Assembly: GCF_000300515.1 (NCBI RefSeq)
Contig: NZ_AMSI01000003.1
Span: forward strand, 62,001-126,000
DNA from: Nitratireductor indicus C115
GTDB taxonomy: Bacteria > Pseudomonadota > Alphaproteobacteria > Rhizobiales > Rhizobiaceae
Reading direction: 5' to 3'
Length of the DNA stretch: 64,000 bases
Part shown: piece by piece, positions 27,033 through 37,980 of the stretch
Layout of the letters: each line of letters starts with the position of its first letter
How positions within the stretch are numbered: position 1 is the stretch's first letter
Notes under the pieces: generated by a model
Seen by the model: the letters and a program-made list of their open reading frames with translations, nothing else
What the model was told of the DNA's origin: nothing
Database searches by the model: none
Translations under genes and position numbers: made by a program

Positions 27033-27899
27033 CTAACCGCCGAGAATTGCAGACCCGGCCTTGGACAACCACGACCCCGCGTTCTCGCGCGGCTCGAAGC
27101 CACCCGATTGCAGAAGTGAATAGGAATCCTTGTACCACTTGCTGTCAGGGAAGTTGTGGCCAAGCACGGCGGCAGCCGTCTGAGCTTCGGAAACAAGGCC
27201 CATGGCGAAATAGGCTTCCGTCAGACGAGCCAGCGCCTCTTCTACATGGCGGGTGTTTGGATAATCCTCGACGACACCGCGGAAGCGGCGGATCGAAGCC
27301 ACATATTCGCGCCGCTCGAGATAATAGCGGCCGATCTGCATCTCCTTGCCGGCAAGCTGATCCTGCGCGAAGCGGATCTTGGCCTTGGCATCCTCGACAT
27401 ATTCGGACTCGGGCCAGCGCTGAACGACTTCGCCCATCGTCTCGGCGGTCAGGCGCGCCTCGCGCTGATCCTGCGTGACGTCGCGAATCTGGCGGAAATA
27501 GCTAAGGCCGACGAGATACTGTGCATAGGCAGCCTCATCCGAGGTCGGATAAAGCGAAACATAGCGCTTACCGCTATTGATTGCCTCGTCATACTTCGCC
27601 TGCCGGTAGCTGGCGAAAGTGTTCATGATCATCGCTTTGCGGGCGAACTCGGAATAAGGGTGCTGCCGATCAATGGCCTCGAACTTGGCGCTCGCCTCCT
27701 TGAGGCGACCGGCGTTCATATTGGCAAGGCCCTGATTGTAGAGAACGTCAGCAGAATCCGTCGGCTCGACATAAGTCGAAAGATCGAGATCCTTCTCCGC
27801 ATTGCAGCCTGCAAGCAGAAGCGAAGCGCCGAGGGCCGATACCGCCAGTAAAGCCATTCTGCTTGTTCTGGTCATCCCGGCAACATTGGTTGAACGCAT
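27033..27899 (-). CDS. bamD: Outer-membrane assembly lipoprotein BamD
   Basis: BamD (ComL) is the essential lipoprotein of the BAM complex, which folds beta-barrel proteins into the outer membrane. The 288-residue protein has a lipoprotein signal with lipobox LLAGC (Cys 32) and then five tetratricopeptide-like helical repeats, starting with [21 protein letters not shown] and [29 protein letters not shown]. The start at 27899 has GAGAGG five bases upstream; ATG 27875 would give a shorter signal. It lies between lpxC and recN, the usual rhizobial order. Confidence 0.94.
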   Translation of the reverse strand: MRSTNVAGMTRTSRMALLAVSALGASLLLAGCNAEKDLDLSTYVEPTDSADVLYNQGLANMNAGRLKEASAKFEAIDRQHPYSEFARKAMIMNTFASYRQAKYDEAINSGKRYVSLYPTSDEAAYAQYLVGLSYFRQIRDVTQDQREARLTAETMGEVVQRWPESEYVEDAKAKIRFAQDQLAGKEMQIGRYYLERREYVASIRRFRGVVEDYPNTRHVEEALARLTEAYFAMGLVSEAQTAAAVLGHNFPDSKWYKDSYSLLQSGGFEPRENAGSWLSKAGSAILGG

Positions 27900-28066
27900 T
27901 TCGCCTCTCGCATCTGGGAAATCGATACTGGATCGCAGCCATAGAGCATATCACTGCTGCCCCGGCAACGCTATTGCCGCGCAATGGTGCAATTTTGTGG
28001 CGGTGAGACGTCTCGCCGTCAAAAGCCCCCGGCCATCAACAGCCGCGGGCAGCAAAAAGCATCGGC

Positions 28067-29005
28067 TCAGATCATCCAGGGGGCGTAGACCGGTGCGTTG
28101 ACCGCCACCATTTCCGCACGACGCCCCTGCTCGCGGCGCGTGGTCTCGACAACTTCATAGGCCGAACGATCGGTCAGAAGATGACGGAGCGCCGCAGCAT
28201 TCAGCCTGTGCCCGCCACGATATGAACGGAAACAGCCGATGAAACGCGCACCTGCCAGAGCCAGATCGCCGACGGCGTCAAGCATCTTGTGGCGCACGAA
28301 TTCGTCCGGGTAGCGCAGGCCGCCCATATTGATGACCTTGTGATCCTCACCGATCACCACGGAATTTTCGAGCGAGGAACCAAGCGCGAAGCCGGCTGCC
28401 CAGAGGCGCTCCACATCCTTGATGAACCCGAAGGTGCGGGCACGTGCCACTTCCTCGCGGAAGCTGCGGGCGCTGAGATCGAGCGACAAGGACTGACGCC
28501 CGATGGCCGGCGAATCGAAATCGATATCCACCTCGAAGCGCGTTCCGTCGTGCGGACGAAACTCGGCCCAGGAATTCCCATTGTCGATACGGACCGGCTT
28601 GAGCACGCGAATGTAACGCCGCTTCACCCCCAGGGTGGCGACGCCTGCCTGTTCGAAGGCCTCCACGAAACCGATGGCGCTACCGTCGAGCACCGGCACT
28701 TCGCTGCCGTCGATCTCGATCGCGACATTGTCGATGCCCACGGCCATCAAAGCCGCCATCAGATGTTCGATGGTCGCGACATGCTCACCGCGCACATCGC
28801 CAAGAGCGGTACAGAGATCGGTCTGTGCGACTTCGGAAGCCAGCGCGCGGATCACGCGGCCGGTGCCGCCCTCGTCGATGCGCTGGAACACCACACCGGT
28901 GTCCGCGTCGGCGGGCGAAAAATGAATGTAAACCGGTTTGCCGCTATGAACGCCGATGCCAGAGAGCGAACAACGCGATTTCAGTGTCGTCTGATATTCG
29001 AGCAA
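28067..29005 (-). CDS. lpxC: UDP-3-O-acyl-N-acetylglucosamine deacetylase
   Basis: LpxC is a zinc enzyme that catalyses the committed step of lipid A synthesis. The 312-residue protein carries SGIGVHSGKPV near the N-terminus, IEHLMAALMAVGIDN (first zinc His) and RHKMLDAVGDLALAG (second His and Asp ligands), followed by the HRLNAAALRHLL tail. Translation appears to begin at TTG (29005): the frame is closed by a TGA four codons upstream, no ATG is available and GGGGA sits six bases before the TTG. The rare start may hold LpxC levels down. It follows ftsZ after 385 bases. Confidence 0.95.
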   Translation of the reverse strand: MLEYQTTLKSRCSLSGIGVHSGKPVYIHFSPADADTGVVFQRIDEGGTGRVIRALASEVAQTDLCTALGDVRGEHVATIEHLMAALMAVGIDNVAIEIDGSEVPVLDGSAIGFVEAFEQAGVATLGVKRRYIRVLKPVRIDNGNSWAEFRPHDGTRFEVDIDFDSPAIGRQSLSLDLSARSFREEVARARTFGFIKDVERLWAAGFALGSSLENSVVIGEDHKVINMGGLRYPDEFVRHKMLDAVGDLALAGARFIGCFRSYRGGHRLNAAALRHLLTDRSAYEVVETTRREQGRRAEMVAVNAPVYAPWMI

Positions 29006-29358
29006 AATGGGTCCCCGTCAGCTCGTCTAATCCGCAGCCCGCGCACAAGGGCACGCAGCCGCATGTTCGAAGATACTTAGGACGACACCCCCAAATGCGT
29101 CCCACGCCCCGCCTTTATCCAGGGCGAAAGATAATGTCGTGAGACACGGACTCCAAATCACGCTTTCTTACTCCATGTTACGACACACAAACACAGTAAT
29201 GCTCTTATAAGACACTGTTTTATTTACTAATTCTTAAACACAGAGGAGGCGCATAGCGCCTCCCCTGAAACATGCTGTTAACAAGCGTTATCCGATAGCC
29301 GGCGAATGGTCCGGTCTTTCCGTCTGGCTCGAGTTTGTCACCGATTCCCGACATACGG
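29006..29358. other. ftsZ-lpxC intergenic stretch
   Basis: About 385 bases separate the ftsZ stop from the lpxC start. The middle is AT-rich (29150-29240) and should hold the lpxC promoter. GGAGGCGC-ATA-GCGCCTCC (29245-29263) is a perfect 8-bp hairpin without a U-run. No gene is visible. Confidence 0.55.
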
Positions 29359-29383
29359 AAAAAGCCGGACGTTTAAGCCCGGC
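29359..29383 (-). terminator. Intrinsic terminator after ftsZ
   Basis: Minus-strand RNA GCCGG-GCUUAAACGU-CCGGC followed by five U, starting eight bases after the ftsZ stop. It probably ends the ddl-ftsQAZ transcript and separates lpxC. Confidence 0.7.
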
Positions 29384-29390
29384 CTCCGGA

Positions 29391-31040
29391 TCAGTTGGCC
29401 TGCCGGCGCAGGAACGCCGGAATTTCGAGATGATCGTCTTCCTGGACGCTGCGCTGCTGCGTCGTCAGGCGACCGTGCTCGTCGAGCTGCCCCTGGCGTG
29501 GCGCGTAAAGCTGCGCCTCGTTGCTGCCCGCGTGACGCGGCTGCGGCGCGGCCTGACGAAGTTTGGGCTCACGCGGCTGCTCGACCGGAGCGGCATCGCC
29601 GTCACGACGCGACAAACCATGGGTCAGGCGCTTGATGAGGCCCATCGGACCGCGGTCTTCCTGCTCCTGATGCGCATGGGATGCCGACTCGATTTCAGCC
29701 TTGACCACCGGCGGGAAATCCTCGACCCGCGGCATGCGGGGCGCTGCGGCCTGCGGCTGCGGTTCGCGAACGGCGGCAGCCACCGGAGCGGCCTGAACGG
29801 GACGCGGGGCAACGGCGGGGCGGGCAACCGGCTGCTCTGGCGCCTGACGGAACAGCGTGCTCTGCGGCTGGAAACCCTCGGCGGCGGCTGCGGGGCGCGG
29901 AGCCGGTGCAGGCGTCTGCGGCACGGCACGTTCTGCCTCGCGGATCGCCTCGGCGACCGGATCGGCGGCAACCGGTTGCGGGCGCGCTTCGACAGCGGCC
30001 GGGCGCGGCGCTTCGATCGGACGCGGCGCTACGGCCGGACGCGTGATCGTCGCTGGAGCAGCCAATTCCGCGGCCGCCTTGTCGATGCCGGTGGCAACCA
30101 CGGAAACGCGGATCACACCTTCCAGTTCCTCGTCGAAGGTCGCGCCAAGGATGATATTGGCGTCCGGATCGACTTCCTCGCGGATGCGGGTCGCCGCCTC
30201 GTCCACCTCGAACAGGGTCAGGTCGCGACCACCGGTGATGGAGATAAGGAGGCCCTTGGCGCCCTTCATTGAGCTCTCGTCGAGCAGCGGATTGGCGATT
30301 GCCGCCTCGGCAGCGGCCATCGCGCGACCCTCGCCGGAAGCTTCGCCCGTGCCCATCATGGCCTTGCCCATCTCGCGCATCACCGAGCGCACATCGGCAA
30401 AATCGAGGTTGATCAGGCCTTCCTTGACCATCAGGTCGGTGATGCAGGCAACACCCGAATAGAGAACCTGATCTGCCATCGCGAAAGCATCGGCAAAGGT
30501 CGTCTTGTCATTGGCGATGCGGAAGAGGTTCTGGTTCGGGATGACGATCAGCGTGTCGACGCACTTCTGCAGTTCCTCGATGCCCGCATCTGCGGTGCGC
30601 ATGCGGCGCTGGCCTTCGAAATGGAACGGCTTGGTGACGACGCCGACAGTCAGGATACCCTTTTCGCGGGCAGCGCGGGCGACGACCGGAGCGGCACCCG
30701 TGCCCGTGCCCCCGCCCATGCCGGCGGTGACGAAGCACATGTGGGTAGACGTCAGGTGATCAAGGATTTCGTCGATGCATTCTTCAGCGGCGGCGCGACC
30801 GACTTCAGGTTGGGAACCGGCGCCCAGTCCCTCGGTGACAGCGGCTCCAAGCTGGATCAGGCGCTCGGCGCGCGACTGGGTCAGCGCCTGCGCATCGGTA
30901 TTGGCGACCACGAACTCGACCCCGCGCAGGCCGGCGTTGATCATGTTGTTGACGGCATTGCCGCCGCCACCGCCAACACCGAATACGGTGATCCTCGGCT
31001 TGAGCTCGGTAATATCCGGCTTCTGCAGGTTAATCGTCAT
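29391..31040 (-). CDS. ftsZ: Cell division protein FtsZ
   Basis: FtsZ is the tubulin-like GTPase that forms the division ring. The 549-residue protein has [13 protein letters not shown] (residues 21-33), the tubulin signature [10 protein letters not shown] (near 109), and the T7 loop region with [14 protein letters not shown] long Ala/Pro/Arg/Gln-rich linker (about 320-530) follows, and the C-terminal peptide [13 protein letters not shown] binds FtsA and other partners. The long linker is typical of Hyphomicrobiales. It lies 67 bases after ftsA, with its own terminator. Confidence 0.97.
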   Translation of the reverse strand: MTINLQKPDITELKPRITVFGVGGGGGNAVNNMINAGLRGVEFVVANTDAQALTQSRAERLIQLGAAVTEGLGAGSQPEVGRAAAEECIDEILDHLTSTHMCFVTAGMGGGTGTGAAPVVARAAREKGILTVGVVTKPFHFEGQRRMRTADAGIEELQKCVDTLIVIPNQNLFRIANDKTTFADAFAMADQVLYSGVACITDLMVKEGLINLDFADVRSVMREMGKAMMGTGEASGEGRAMAAAEAAIANPLLDESSMKGAKGLLISITGGRDLTLFEVDEAATRIREEVDPDANIILGATFDEELEGVIRVSVVATGIDKAAAELAAPATITRPAVAPRPIEAPRPAAVEARPQPVAADPVAEAIREAERAVPQTPAPAPRPAAAAEGFQPQSTLFRQAPEQPVARPAVAPRPVQAAPVAAAVREPQPQAAAPRMPRVEDFPPVVKAEIESASHAHQEQEDRGPMGLIKRLTHGLSRRDGDAAPVEQPREPKLRQAAPQPRHAGSNEAQLYAPRQGQLDEHGRLTTQQRSVQEDDHLEIPAFLRRQAN

Positions 31041-31107
31041 TGTCTCGTCCTTTCCGCCTTTTGCCGCCGCCTCGCCGCCGCGGTCGTCACTTGGGGCGTA
31101 TCCCCCG

Positions 31108-32421
31108 CTAGAAGTTGCTTTTCAGCCATTGGCCGACGCGCTGCAGCCGGCCGCCAGTGCCGGTCGCGCGAGTGAAAATGCCGCTCTTTCCGCCGCGGCC
31201 ACGGTTTTCGAACTCCGCCACCTGCGGATAGATCAAGAGCCCGACCGTCGCGGAGAAAGCGGCCCCCTTTGCCGCCTCCGGAAGTCCCGCAACACCGAGC
31301 GGACGGCCAAGGCGCACATTGCGTCCGAACAGTCTGCGTGCCGCCTCGGGCAGACCGACGAGCTGGCTTGCGCCCCCCGTCAGAACGACACGCCGGCCGA
31401 CCAGACTGCCGTAGCCGGAGCGATTGATCTTGTCGCGCACCAGCTCCAGCGTTTCCTCGATGCGGGCACGGATGATCCTCGTCATCACCGCGCGTGGCAC
31501 CTGAATCGGCTGCTCTCCGTACTCCGCCCCCATTGGGTGAATGGAAACGATGTCACGATCGTCGCTCGACGACAGAAGCGCCGAGCCGTGCATGACCTTG
31601 AGGCGCTCGGCATCTTCGAGCCGTGCGGAAAGGCCACGCACCAAATCCATCGTCACGTGATTGCCTCCGATAGGCAGGGCGTCGCCCCACACGAACTTGC
31701 CTTCGGAAAACACGGAAATCGTCGTGGTGCCGCCGCCCATGTCGATACAGGCGGCCCCCATCTGGGCCTCGTCGTCCACCAGGGCCGAAAGGCCGCTTGC
31801 ATAGGGCGTCGCAACCATGCGCTCGACTGAAAGATGCGAGCGGTTGATGCACAGCTCCAGATTACGCAGGGGCGCGGCATCCGCCGTCAGGATATGCATG
31901 TCCACGCCGAGCTGCGAACCGACCATGCCGCGCGGGTCGCGAATGCCGCGTTCGGCATCCAGGCTGAACCCCGTCGCAAGCGAATGCACCACCTCACGCT
32001 CCATCGCGAGCCCGTGACGAGCACCGGCGGCAAGAACCCGGTTGATGTCGGAGCGCGTGACCTCGTGGCCGCCAAGATTGATCGACGCGGAGATCGTTTC
32101 GCTCTTCAGCCGTCCCGCCGACACGTTCACGATCAGGGAATCGACCGTCAGCCCTGCCATCCGCTCGGCCGCGTCCACCGCGAGCCTGATGGCTTCCTCC
32201 GCCCGGTCCAGATCGATGATGACCCCGGACTTCACGCCCTGCGACTGCTGATGGCCAATGCCGATCACCCTGACCCGGTGGGTGCGATGCCGCAGGGCAC
32301 GCCCCTCCTCATTGGGCATCAGCTTGGCGATGATGCAGCAAATCTTGCTCGAGCCGACATCAAGAACCGTAATGATGCCGGAGCGGCGCGCGCTATCCTT
32401 CGTTTCTGATAACCAGTTCAT
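31108..32421 (-). CDS. ftsA: Cell division protein FtsA
   Basis: FtsA is the actin-like ATPase that tethers FtsZ to the membrane. The 437-residue protein has the phosphate-1 loop [15 protein letters not shown] near residue 20, the SHS2 (1C) domain, phosphate-2 [14 protein letters not shown] and adenosine motif [12 protein letters not shown]. It ends with a short amphipathic helix, [12 protein letters not shown], for membrane binding. The start overlaps the ftsQ stop by four bases, so the two are translated together. Confidence 0.96.
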   Translation of the reverse strand: MNWLSETKDSARRSGIITVLDVGSSKICCIIAKLMPNEEGRALRHRTHRVRVIGIGHQQSQGVKSGVIIDLDRAEEAIRLAVDAAERMAGLTVDSLIVNVSAGRLKSETISASINLGGHEVTRSDINRVLAAGARHGLAMEREVVHSLATGFSLDAERGIRDPRGMVGSQLGVDMHILTADAAPLRNLELCINRSHLSVERMVATPYASGLSALVDDEAQMGAACIDMGGGTTTISVFSEGKFVWGDALPIGGNHVTMDLVRGLSARLEDAERLKVMHGSALLSSSDDRDIVSIHPMGAEYGEQPIQVPRAVMTRIIRARIEETLELVRDKINRSGYGSLVGRRVVLTGGASQLVGLPEAARRLFGRNVRLGRPLGVAGLPEAAKGAAFSATVGLLIYPQVAEFENRGRGGKSGIFTRATGTGGRLQRVGQWLKSNF

Positions 32422-33326
32422 ATGCGCGCCCCGGATTTCTTCTTCAAACCAAGCCGCTCGCGCATGGCAGCTTCATGCGCCTCGGCAGATTCCGGAGAAA
32501 GGCCGATTGCGAGCCTGTCGGGCAAGCGCATATCGATGGAGGTGATGTCGCGAGACAGAAGCCCCTCTTCGCGATCCAGCCGCGACAGGGTTGCTAGCGC
32601 CAATTCCTCACCGGCCTCCGGCAATTTGACGGTCACCCCGTCGTCGAGCCGCAGATCCCAGCGCCGTTCACCCACGCGAATATAGGCCCGCACGCGGCGA
32701 GCCAGGTCCGGATGCCTGTCGATCTTGGCGATGAACGCCGGACCGGAGTCGCGAGCGCCCGAACCGATAACCATCGGCAGGGATGCGAATTTGGAACCAT
32801 TGAACGGCACGATCACCGAGCCATCTTTCTCGATCAGAAACAGTTTGCTGCCCTGCTGCCAGATGGCGAAGGGCAATTTCTCGACAATGTCGACATCCAC
32901 TGTACCCGGATAAACCTTGCGCACAGCTGCCCTCTCGACCCAGGGCAACGCCGCAATACGCTCTCTTGCGGCTTCGGCATCGAACCCCATGAGGGCCGTC
33001 CAGCCGTCAAGTCCGAGCACTTGCAGGACATCGATCTCCGATGTCTCGCGATTTCCCGCGACATTCACCTTGGCTATGGCAAAACCGGTACGAGCCGTTA
33101 CGGCCTCCACCACCTGCGGCATATGTCCGCCGGCAACGGTTCCATAAGCGACAGCAGCACCCAGAAGCAGCGCGCTTGCAATGGTCGCTCCGTAGCGCGG
33201 CGCTTCGACCTCGCCCGCATTCACGCGCTGCATAAAGCGCGCCGGGCGCCGCAGCCAGCGCGGCAACACGAAATCGCCACCGGCCAGGCGGACTGCTCCG
33301 CTTTGCCGTGTCGTCAGCGGGAACAC
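32418..33326 (-). CDS. ftsQ: Cell division protein FtsQ
   Basis: FtsQ is a bitopic divisome protein linking cytoplasmic and periplasmic parts. The 302-residue product has a basic cytoplasmic N-terminus, one membrane helix near residues 48-66 ([17 protein letters not shown]), a POTRA domain beginning [25 protein letters not shown], and the FtsQ domain. The start is placed at GTG 33326, which has GGAGG seven bases upstream; a TTG at 33347 is the alternative. With this start it overlaps the end of ddl by 13 bases. Confidence 0.94.
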   Translation of the reverse strand: MFPLTTRQSGAVRLAGGDFVLPRWLRRPARFMQRVNAGEVEAPRYGATIASALLLGAAVAYGTVAGGHMPQVVEAVTARTGFAIAKVNVAGNRETSEIDVLQVLGLDGWTALMGFDAEAARERIAALPWVERAAVRKVYPGTVDVDIVEKLPFAIWQQGSKLFLIEKDGSVIVPFNGSKFASLPMVIGSGARDSGPAFIAKIDRHPDLARRVRAYIRVGERRWDLRLDDGVTVKLPEAGEELALATLSRLDREEGLLSRDITSIDMRLPDRLAIGLSPESAEAHEAAMRERLGLKKKSGARI

Positions 33327-34240
33327 GAGGCGTCCTCCACGATCCAACTCAACAATTCACCAAAACCCAAACCCGCCTCAGCGGCGATTTCCGGCACCAG
33401 AGAGGTCGGCGTCATGCCGGGCTGCGTGTTGATCTCCAACCAGACAAGCTCGCCATCCTCGGAAGAGCGATCATCGAAACGGAAGTCAGACCGGGTCACG
33501 CCCCGGCAGCCGATTACCCTGTGTGCCTCAAGCGCCAGTGTCTGTATTTTTTGGTAAATATTTGGTGAAAGTTTTGCCGGGCATTCGTGTTTTGACCCGC
33601 CCGAAACGTATTTTGAGTCATAATCATAGAAGGAATGCCCAACGGGGACGATTTCCGTGACACCAAGGACCCGTTCGCCCAGCACGGCACAGGTAAGTTC
33701 ACGCCCGGGAATATAGCGCTCCACCATCACCCGCTCGCCGTAACGCCACTCGGGAGAGCTTACGATCTGCGGCGGATGCGACTGATCCTCGCGCACGATC
33801 ACAACGCCGAAGCTCGACCCCTCATTGACGGGCTTCACCACATAAGGCGGCGCCATCGGGTGCTCCGAAACGATCTCGAAACGATTCATAATGACCGCTT
33901 CGGCGACAGGAATCCCGACCGTCCGGGCAACAGCCTTGGCAAGCTGCTTATCCATCGCGAGCGCTGAAGCAAGAACCCCCGAATGCGTGTAGGGAATATT
34001 CAGATATTCAAGAATTCCCTGAATTGTCCCGTCTTCACCATAGGGGCCGTGCAGAGCGTTGAAAGCAACATCGGGATTGAGCTCACCAATAACCTTCGCC
34101 ACATCGCGCCCCACATCGACGCGCGTGACGGAGTATCCCTCGACTTCGAGAGCATCGGCGCAAGCCACACCGGAAGAGAGACTGACAGGCCGCTCGGAGG
34201 AAAATCCTCCCATCAGAACGGCGACGTGCTTCCTCTTCAT
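33314..34240 (-). CDS. ddl: D-alanine-D-alanine ligase
   Basis: Ddl joins two D-alanines for the peptidoglycan stem. The 308-residue ATP-grasp enzyme begins [24 protein letters not shown], has [15 protein letters not shown] (near residue 63), the ATP-grasp segment [16 protein letters not shown] and the C-terminal [18 protein letters not shown]. The length is normal. It begins a second transcription block after a 250-base gap from murB and overlaps ftsQ. Confidence 0.96.
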   Translation of the reverse strand: MKRKHVAVLMGGFSSERPVSLSSGVACADALEVEGYSVTRVDVGRDVAKVIGELNPDVAFNALHGPYGEDGTIQGILEYLNIPYTHSGVLASALAMDKQLAKAVARTVGIPVAEAVIMNRFEIVSEHPMAPPYVVKPVNEGSSFGVVIVREDQSHPPQIVSSPEWRYGERVMVERYIPGRELTCAVLGERVLGVTEIVPVGHSFYDYDSKYVSGGSKHECPAKLSPNIYQKIQTLALEAHRVIGCRGVTRSDFRFDDRSSEDGELVWLEINTQPGMTPTSLVPEIAAEAGLGFGELLSWIVEDASCSR

Positions 34241-34492
34241 ATCCCGGCCACCCCCTTATCCGGCCAGCCCAAAAACAGGGCAATAGTATCCATTGGTCGA
34301 GCAAGACCCCCTTGAACGGAAAAGCCCCCGACCGGTACGCCGCGACTCAAATCAGTGATTACTTATGACCCCAAAGAATCAGAGGTTTGATTCCATGGCA
34401 AGGCCTTGAGATTCCGTAAGATTCAATTTTCTGAAAATGTTACGGTTTGTGAACGCAAACGACATTTCGTGAAGGCGCCGAAGCGCCTACGC
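34241..34492. other. Gap between murB and ddl in the dcw cluster
   Basis: This is the only sizeable break in the dcw block (252 bases). Just after the murB stop, AGGCGC-CGAA-GCGCCT (34473-34488) forms a 6-bp stem, which as minus-strand RNA has a UUCG tetraloop, but no U-run. GTTTG-TGAACG-CAAAC (34445-34460) is a second dyad. The rest should contain a promoter for ddl-ftsQAZ. Confidence 0.5.
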
Positions 34493-35455
34493 TTACAAAA
34501 GACGTCCGAGAAATGGCTCGATCACATGCCCTTCGCGGAAGCTGCCGATCCGCTTGATCTCCCACTCCAGCTTGATTCCGGAATGATCCAGCACGCGCGT
34601 ACGGACGGTTTCGCCAAGGAATTCCAGATCGTAACCCGTCGCCGTGCCGGTGTTGATCATGAAATTGCAGTGCATCGGCGACATCTGCGCTCCGCCGATG
34701 ATGAGCCCGCGGCAACCGGCCTTGTCGACTTCCTTCCAGGCGGAGCTTCCCGGCGGATTCTTGAAGGTGGATCCGCCCGTCTTCTCGCGGATCGGCTGCA
34801 CCGTTTCGCGATGATGCTGGACTGCGTCCATCTCCGACTGGATGACTGCCTTGTCTTCGCGATAACCTTCCATCACAGCTTCGGTGAAGATGAGGTCCTT
34901 CGGCGCGGTGGAATGACGATAGGCATATCCCATATCGGCATTGGAAAAGACGTGCAGGTCGCCCCTGCGGTCGAGGGCGCGGACTTCGACAACGCGTTCG
35001 CAGGTTTCGACGCCATTTGCCCCTGCATTCATCCGCAACGCACCGCCAATTCCGCCCGGAATGCCGTGGTAAAAGTGAAATCCGCCGATACCCGCATCGA
35101 GCGCCACCGCTGCGAGCCGCTTGTCGGGAATGGCTGTCCCCACTTTGATCCGCGTTTCGGAAACGACATCCGCATGGCCGAAACCCTTGGCGGACAACCG
35201 CACGACAAAGCCGCGAATACCCCCGTCGCGGACGAGAAGGTTTGAGCCGATGCCCACCACGGTGATCGGAATCTCGTCTGGAACGGCCTTCAGGAAAGCC
35301 GCCAGATCGTCCTCGTCGGCCGGCTGGAAAAGCGCATCCGCCTGCCCGCCGGCCCTGAACCAGGTGATCTTGTCCATACCGGAATCGGGAATGATGCGCC
35401 CGCGCAGGCCCGACAGCCGGTCCCCCAGGCTTTCAAGCAGTTGAGCGCCCCGCAT
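34493..35455 (-). CDS. murB: UDP-N-acetylmuramate dehydrogenase
   Basis: MurB is the flavoenzyme that reduces UDP-GlcNAc-enolpyruvate to UDP-MurNAc. The 320-residue protein begins [20 protein letters not shown], has [17 protein letters not shown] (near residue 31) and the FAD loop [30 protein letters not shown] and [23 protein letters not shown] carry further active-site residues. It ends in a normal type I tail. The start ATG shares one base with the murC stop (TGATG), indicating coupling. Confidence 0.96.
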   Translation of the reverse strand: MRGAQLLESLGDRLSGLRGRIIPDSGMDKITWFRAGGQADALFQPADEDDLAAFLKAVPDEIPITVVGIGSNLLVRDGGIRGFVVRLSAKGFGHADVVSETRIKVGTAIPDKRLAAVALDAGIGGFHFYHGIPGGIGGALRMNAGANGVETCERVVEVRALDRRGDLHVFSNADMGYAYRHSTAPKDLIFTEAVMEGYREDKAVIQSEMDAVQHHRETVQPIREKTGGSTFKNPPGSSAWKEVDKAGCRGLIIGGAQMSPMHCNFMINTGTATGYDLEFLGETVRTRVLDHSGIKLEWEIKRIGSFREGHVIEPFLGRLL

Positions 35456-36858
35456 CAGTCCCCGGCCTCCAGCTCGCCGGGCAGCGCATAGGCCCATTGC
35501 GTGATGTTGCCGGCGCCGAGATAGACGACGAAATCGCCCTCCTTGCCCCAGCCGCGCACGATTGCCTTCACCGCTTCAGGCCCATCGATGAAGCGGACAT
35601 CGCGGTGGCCCGCAGCCCGGATGCGCGAAACCAGCGTTTCCGAAGACACCCCCTCGATGGGGTCTTCGCCCGCCGCATAGACCGGCGCGATCAGCACCTT
35701 GTCCGCATCGTTGAAGCAGGCTGCGAAATCGTCGAACAGATCGTGCAGGCGCGAATAGCGATGTGGCTGGGCAACTGCCAGAATACGCCCCGAACAGGCC
35801 TCGCGCGCCGCCCGCAGGACGGCCTTGATCTCGACCGGATGATGGCCGTAATCGTCGAACACGCTGACGCCGTTCCAGCTTCCCGTATGCGTGAAGCGCC
35901 GCTTCACACCGCCAAACCCGGCAAGCCCGGCGCGGATTGCCTCCCCGCCGATGCCCAACTCGTGCGCCACCGCGATTGCAGCCGTGGCATTGGAGACATT
36001 GTGGCGGCCGGGCATGGGCAGGCGCAGCCCCTCCAGCGTTTCGGTCTTGCCCGTCTTGCGGTCGCGGAAGACCACGTCAAACACCGAGACCGCCCCGTCC
36101 ATGCGGTGACCGGTAAAACGCACATCAGCCTGCGGATTCTCGCCATAGGTGATGACGCGGCGATCATCGATGCGCCCCACCAGTGCCTGAACCTCTGCAT
36201 GGTCGATGCACATGACGGCGAAACCGTAGAAGGGCACGTTCTCGACGAACTGGCGAAACGCCTCACGCACCTGGTCGAAGCCACCATAATGGTCGAGATG
36301 TTCCGGGTCGATATTCGTGACGACGGCGATTTCGGCCGGCAGTTTCAGGAAGCTGCCATCGCTTTCATCCGCTTCAACGACCATCCAGTCGCCTTCGCCC
36401 ATGCGGGCATTGGTTCCGTAGGCGTTGATGATGCCGCCATTGATGACCGTCGGATCGAACCCGCCGGCATCGAACAACGCCGCCACCATGGAGGTGGTCG
36501 TGGTCTTGCCATGGGTGCCGCCGATCGCCACGGCCTGCCGGAAGCGCATGAGCTCCGCCAGCATCTCGGCGCGCCGCACGATAGGCAGATGACGCTCGCG
36601 CGCGGCCATGAGCTCGGGATTGTTCTTCTTGATCGCCGTCGAGACGACGATTACCTCGGCATCGCCGAGATTGTCAGCCGCATGGCCGACAAACACCGAA
36701 ATGCCCTTTTCACGCAAACGCTGAACATTGGCGTTTTCCGATTGGTCGGAGCCCTGCACCCGGTACCCCAGCGTATGCAGGGCCTCCGCGATGCCGCTCA
36801 TGCCGATGCCGCCAATACCGACAAAATGTACTGTACCGATGGTCTGCGGCATCTTCAT
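35455..36858 (-). CDS. murC: UDP-N-acetylmuramate-L-alanine ligase
   Basis: MurC adds L-alanine to UDP-MurNAc. The 467-residue Mur ligase has the N-terminal Rossmann motif [23 protein letters not shown], the ATP loop [14 protein letters not shown] (near residue 113) and the [12 protein letters not shown] segment. In the C-terminal domain [11 protein letters not shown] supplies catalytic His contacts. The gene overlaps murG by four bases and murB by one. Confidence 0.97.
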   Translation of the reverse strand: MKMPQTIGTVHFVGIGGIGMSGIAEALHTLGYRVQGSDQSENANVQRLREKGISVFVGHAADNLGDAEVIVVSTAIKKNNPELMAARERHLPIVRRAEMLAELMRFRQAVAIGGTHGKTTTTSMVAALFDAGGFDPTVINGGIINAYGTNARMGEGDWMVVEADESDGSFLKLPAEIAVVTNIDPEHLDHYGGFDQVREAFRQFVENVPFYGFAVMCIDHAEVQALVGRIDDRRVITYGENPQADVRFTGHRMDGAVSVFDVVFRDRKTGKTETLEGLRLPMPGRHNVSNATAAIAVAHELGIGGEAIRAGLAGFGGVKRRFTHTGSWNGVSVFDDYGHHPVEIKAVLRAAREACSGRILAVAQPHRYSRLHDLFDDFAACFNDADKVLIAPVYAAGEDPIEGVSSETLVSRIRAAGHRDVRFIDGPEAVKAIVRGWGKEGDFVVYLGAGNITQWAYALPGELEAGD

Positions 36859-37979
36859 GCGCCGTGTCCTTCCTTGAATCGTGTAACGGGCGTGCGGGAG
36901 GCAATAGCCTCCACGAGATCGGCAAGCAACCGCGTCGCATCGATACGGCCGACGCTTTTCGCGCCTGCTGCCATGCCCGCAAGCCGTTCGCCATTCTCCA
37001 GCAACTCGGCCAGTTCGCCCGCCAAGGTCGCCACGTCGATCTCCTGCTGGCGCCGCATCAGCGCCCCGCCCGCATCCACCAATATCTTCGCATTGTGCCC
37101 CTGGTCGTCATCGAGTGCATGCGGCAGTGGAACCAGTACAGCGGGTCGGCCGATGACGGAGAGTTCCAGCACCGTGGAAGCGCCAGCGCGGCTGACGACC
37201 ATATGGGCGGCCGCCATGCGTGCCGGCAAATCGCCGAAGAAGGGCGCCACCTCGGCGCTTACTCCGAGCTCCTCATAGCACCGCCGTACCCGCTCTTCGT
37301 CCTCCGGACGCGCCTGATGGGTGATGGCGAGCCTCCGGCGAAGTGCTTCGGGCATCTGCGCCACGATCTCCGGCATCGTGTCGGAAAAATAGCGCGCGCC
37401 CTGGCTGCCTCCGAACACGAGAAGACGAATTGTCTCGCCTTTGCGGGGCGGCGCATAAGGCGTAGCCGCGGCCTCGATCACAGCCGGTCGTACGGGATTG
37501 CCGACTTCGACGATTTTCTCTGCGAAGGGCCCCTCTGCCCTGAGAAACCCACCTGCGATGGCCTGAACGCGTGTGGCAAGCGCCTTGTTGGCCCGCCCCA
37601 TCACAGCGTTTTGCTCGTGCACCAGCGCCGGCACGCCGCGGCGCGTCGCAGCATAAAGAGGCGGCAGCGTCGGGTAGCCGCCGAAGCCGATCACAGCAGC
37701 GGGTTTCAACCGCTGGAGCAGTTTGGATGCCTGCGTTACCCCGCGCCAGATGGTCCAGCCGGCCTTCAGCAGCGCGACCGGATTCTTCGACCCAAACGTC
37801 GCGGCCTCGATGACATGCAGTTCATCTGCCGGAAAATGCTCCGCATAACGGGCTGCCCGCGCATCCGTCACGAGATGCATGGACCAGCCGCGCCCGTTGA
37901 GTTCATGCGCCAGCGCCTCGGCTGGAAAGAGATGGCCGCCGGTCCCTCCGGCGGCAAGAAAGATCGTTCCTTTGCCCAT
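36855..37979 (-). CDS. murG: UDP-GlcNAc:lipid I N-acetylglucosaminyltransferase
   Basis: MurG makes lipid II from lipid I at the inner face of the membrane. The 374-residue GT-B protein begins [20 protein letters not shown] with the glycine-rich loop, has [10 protein letters not shown] (near 96), [29 protein letters not shown] and the acceptor motif [25 protein letters not shown]. The start at 37979 lies one base after the ftsW stop, so the longer upstream frame is not used. It overlaps murC by four bases. Confidence 0.96.
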   Translation of the reverse strand: MGKGTIFLAAGGTGGHLFPAEALAHELNGRGWSMHLVTDARAARYAEHFPADELHVIEAATFGSKNPVALLKAGWTIWRGVTQASKLLQRLKPAAVIGFGGYPTLPPLYAATRRGVPALVHEQNAVMGRANKALATRVQAIAGGFLRAEGPFAEKIVEVGNPVRPAVIEAAATPYAPPRKGETIRLLVFGGSQGARYFSDTMPEIVAQMPEALRRRLAITHQARPEDEERVRRCYEELGVSAEVAPFFGDLPARMAAAHMVVSRAGASTVLELSVIGRPAVLVPLPHALDDDQGHNAKILVDAGGALMRRQQEIDVATLAGELAELLENGERLAGMAAGAKSVGRIDATRLLADLVEAIASRTPVTRFKEGHGA

Positions 37980-37980
37980 G

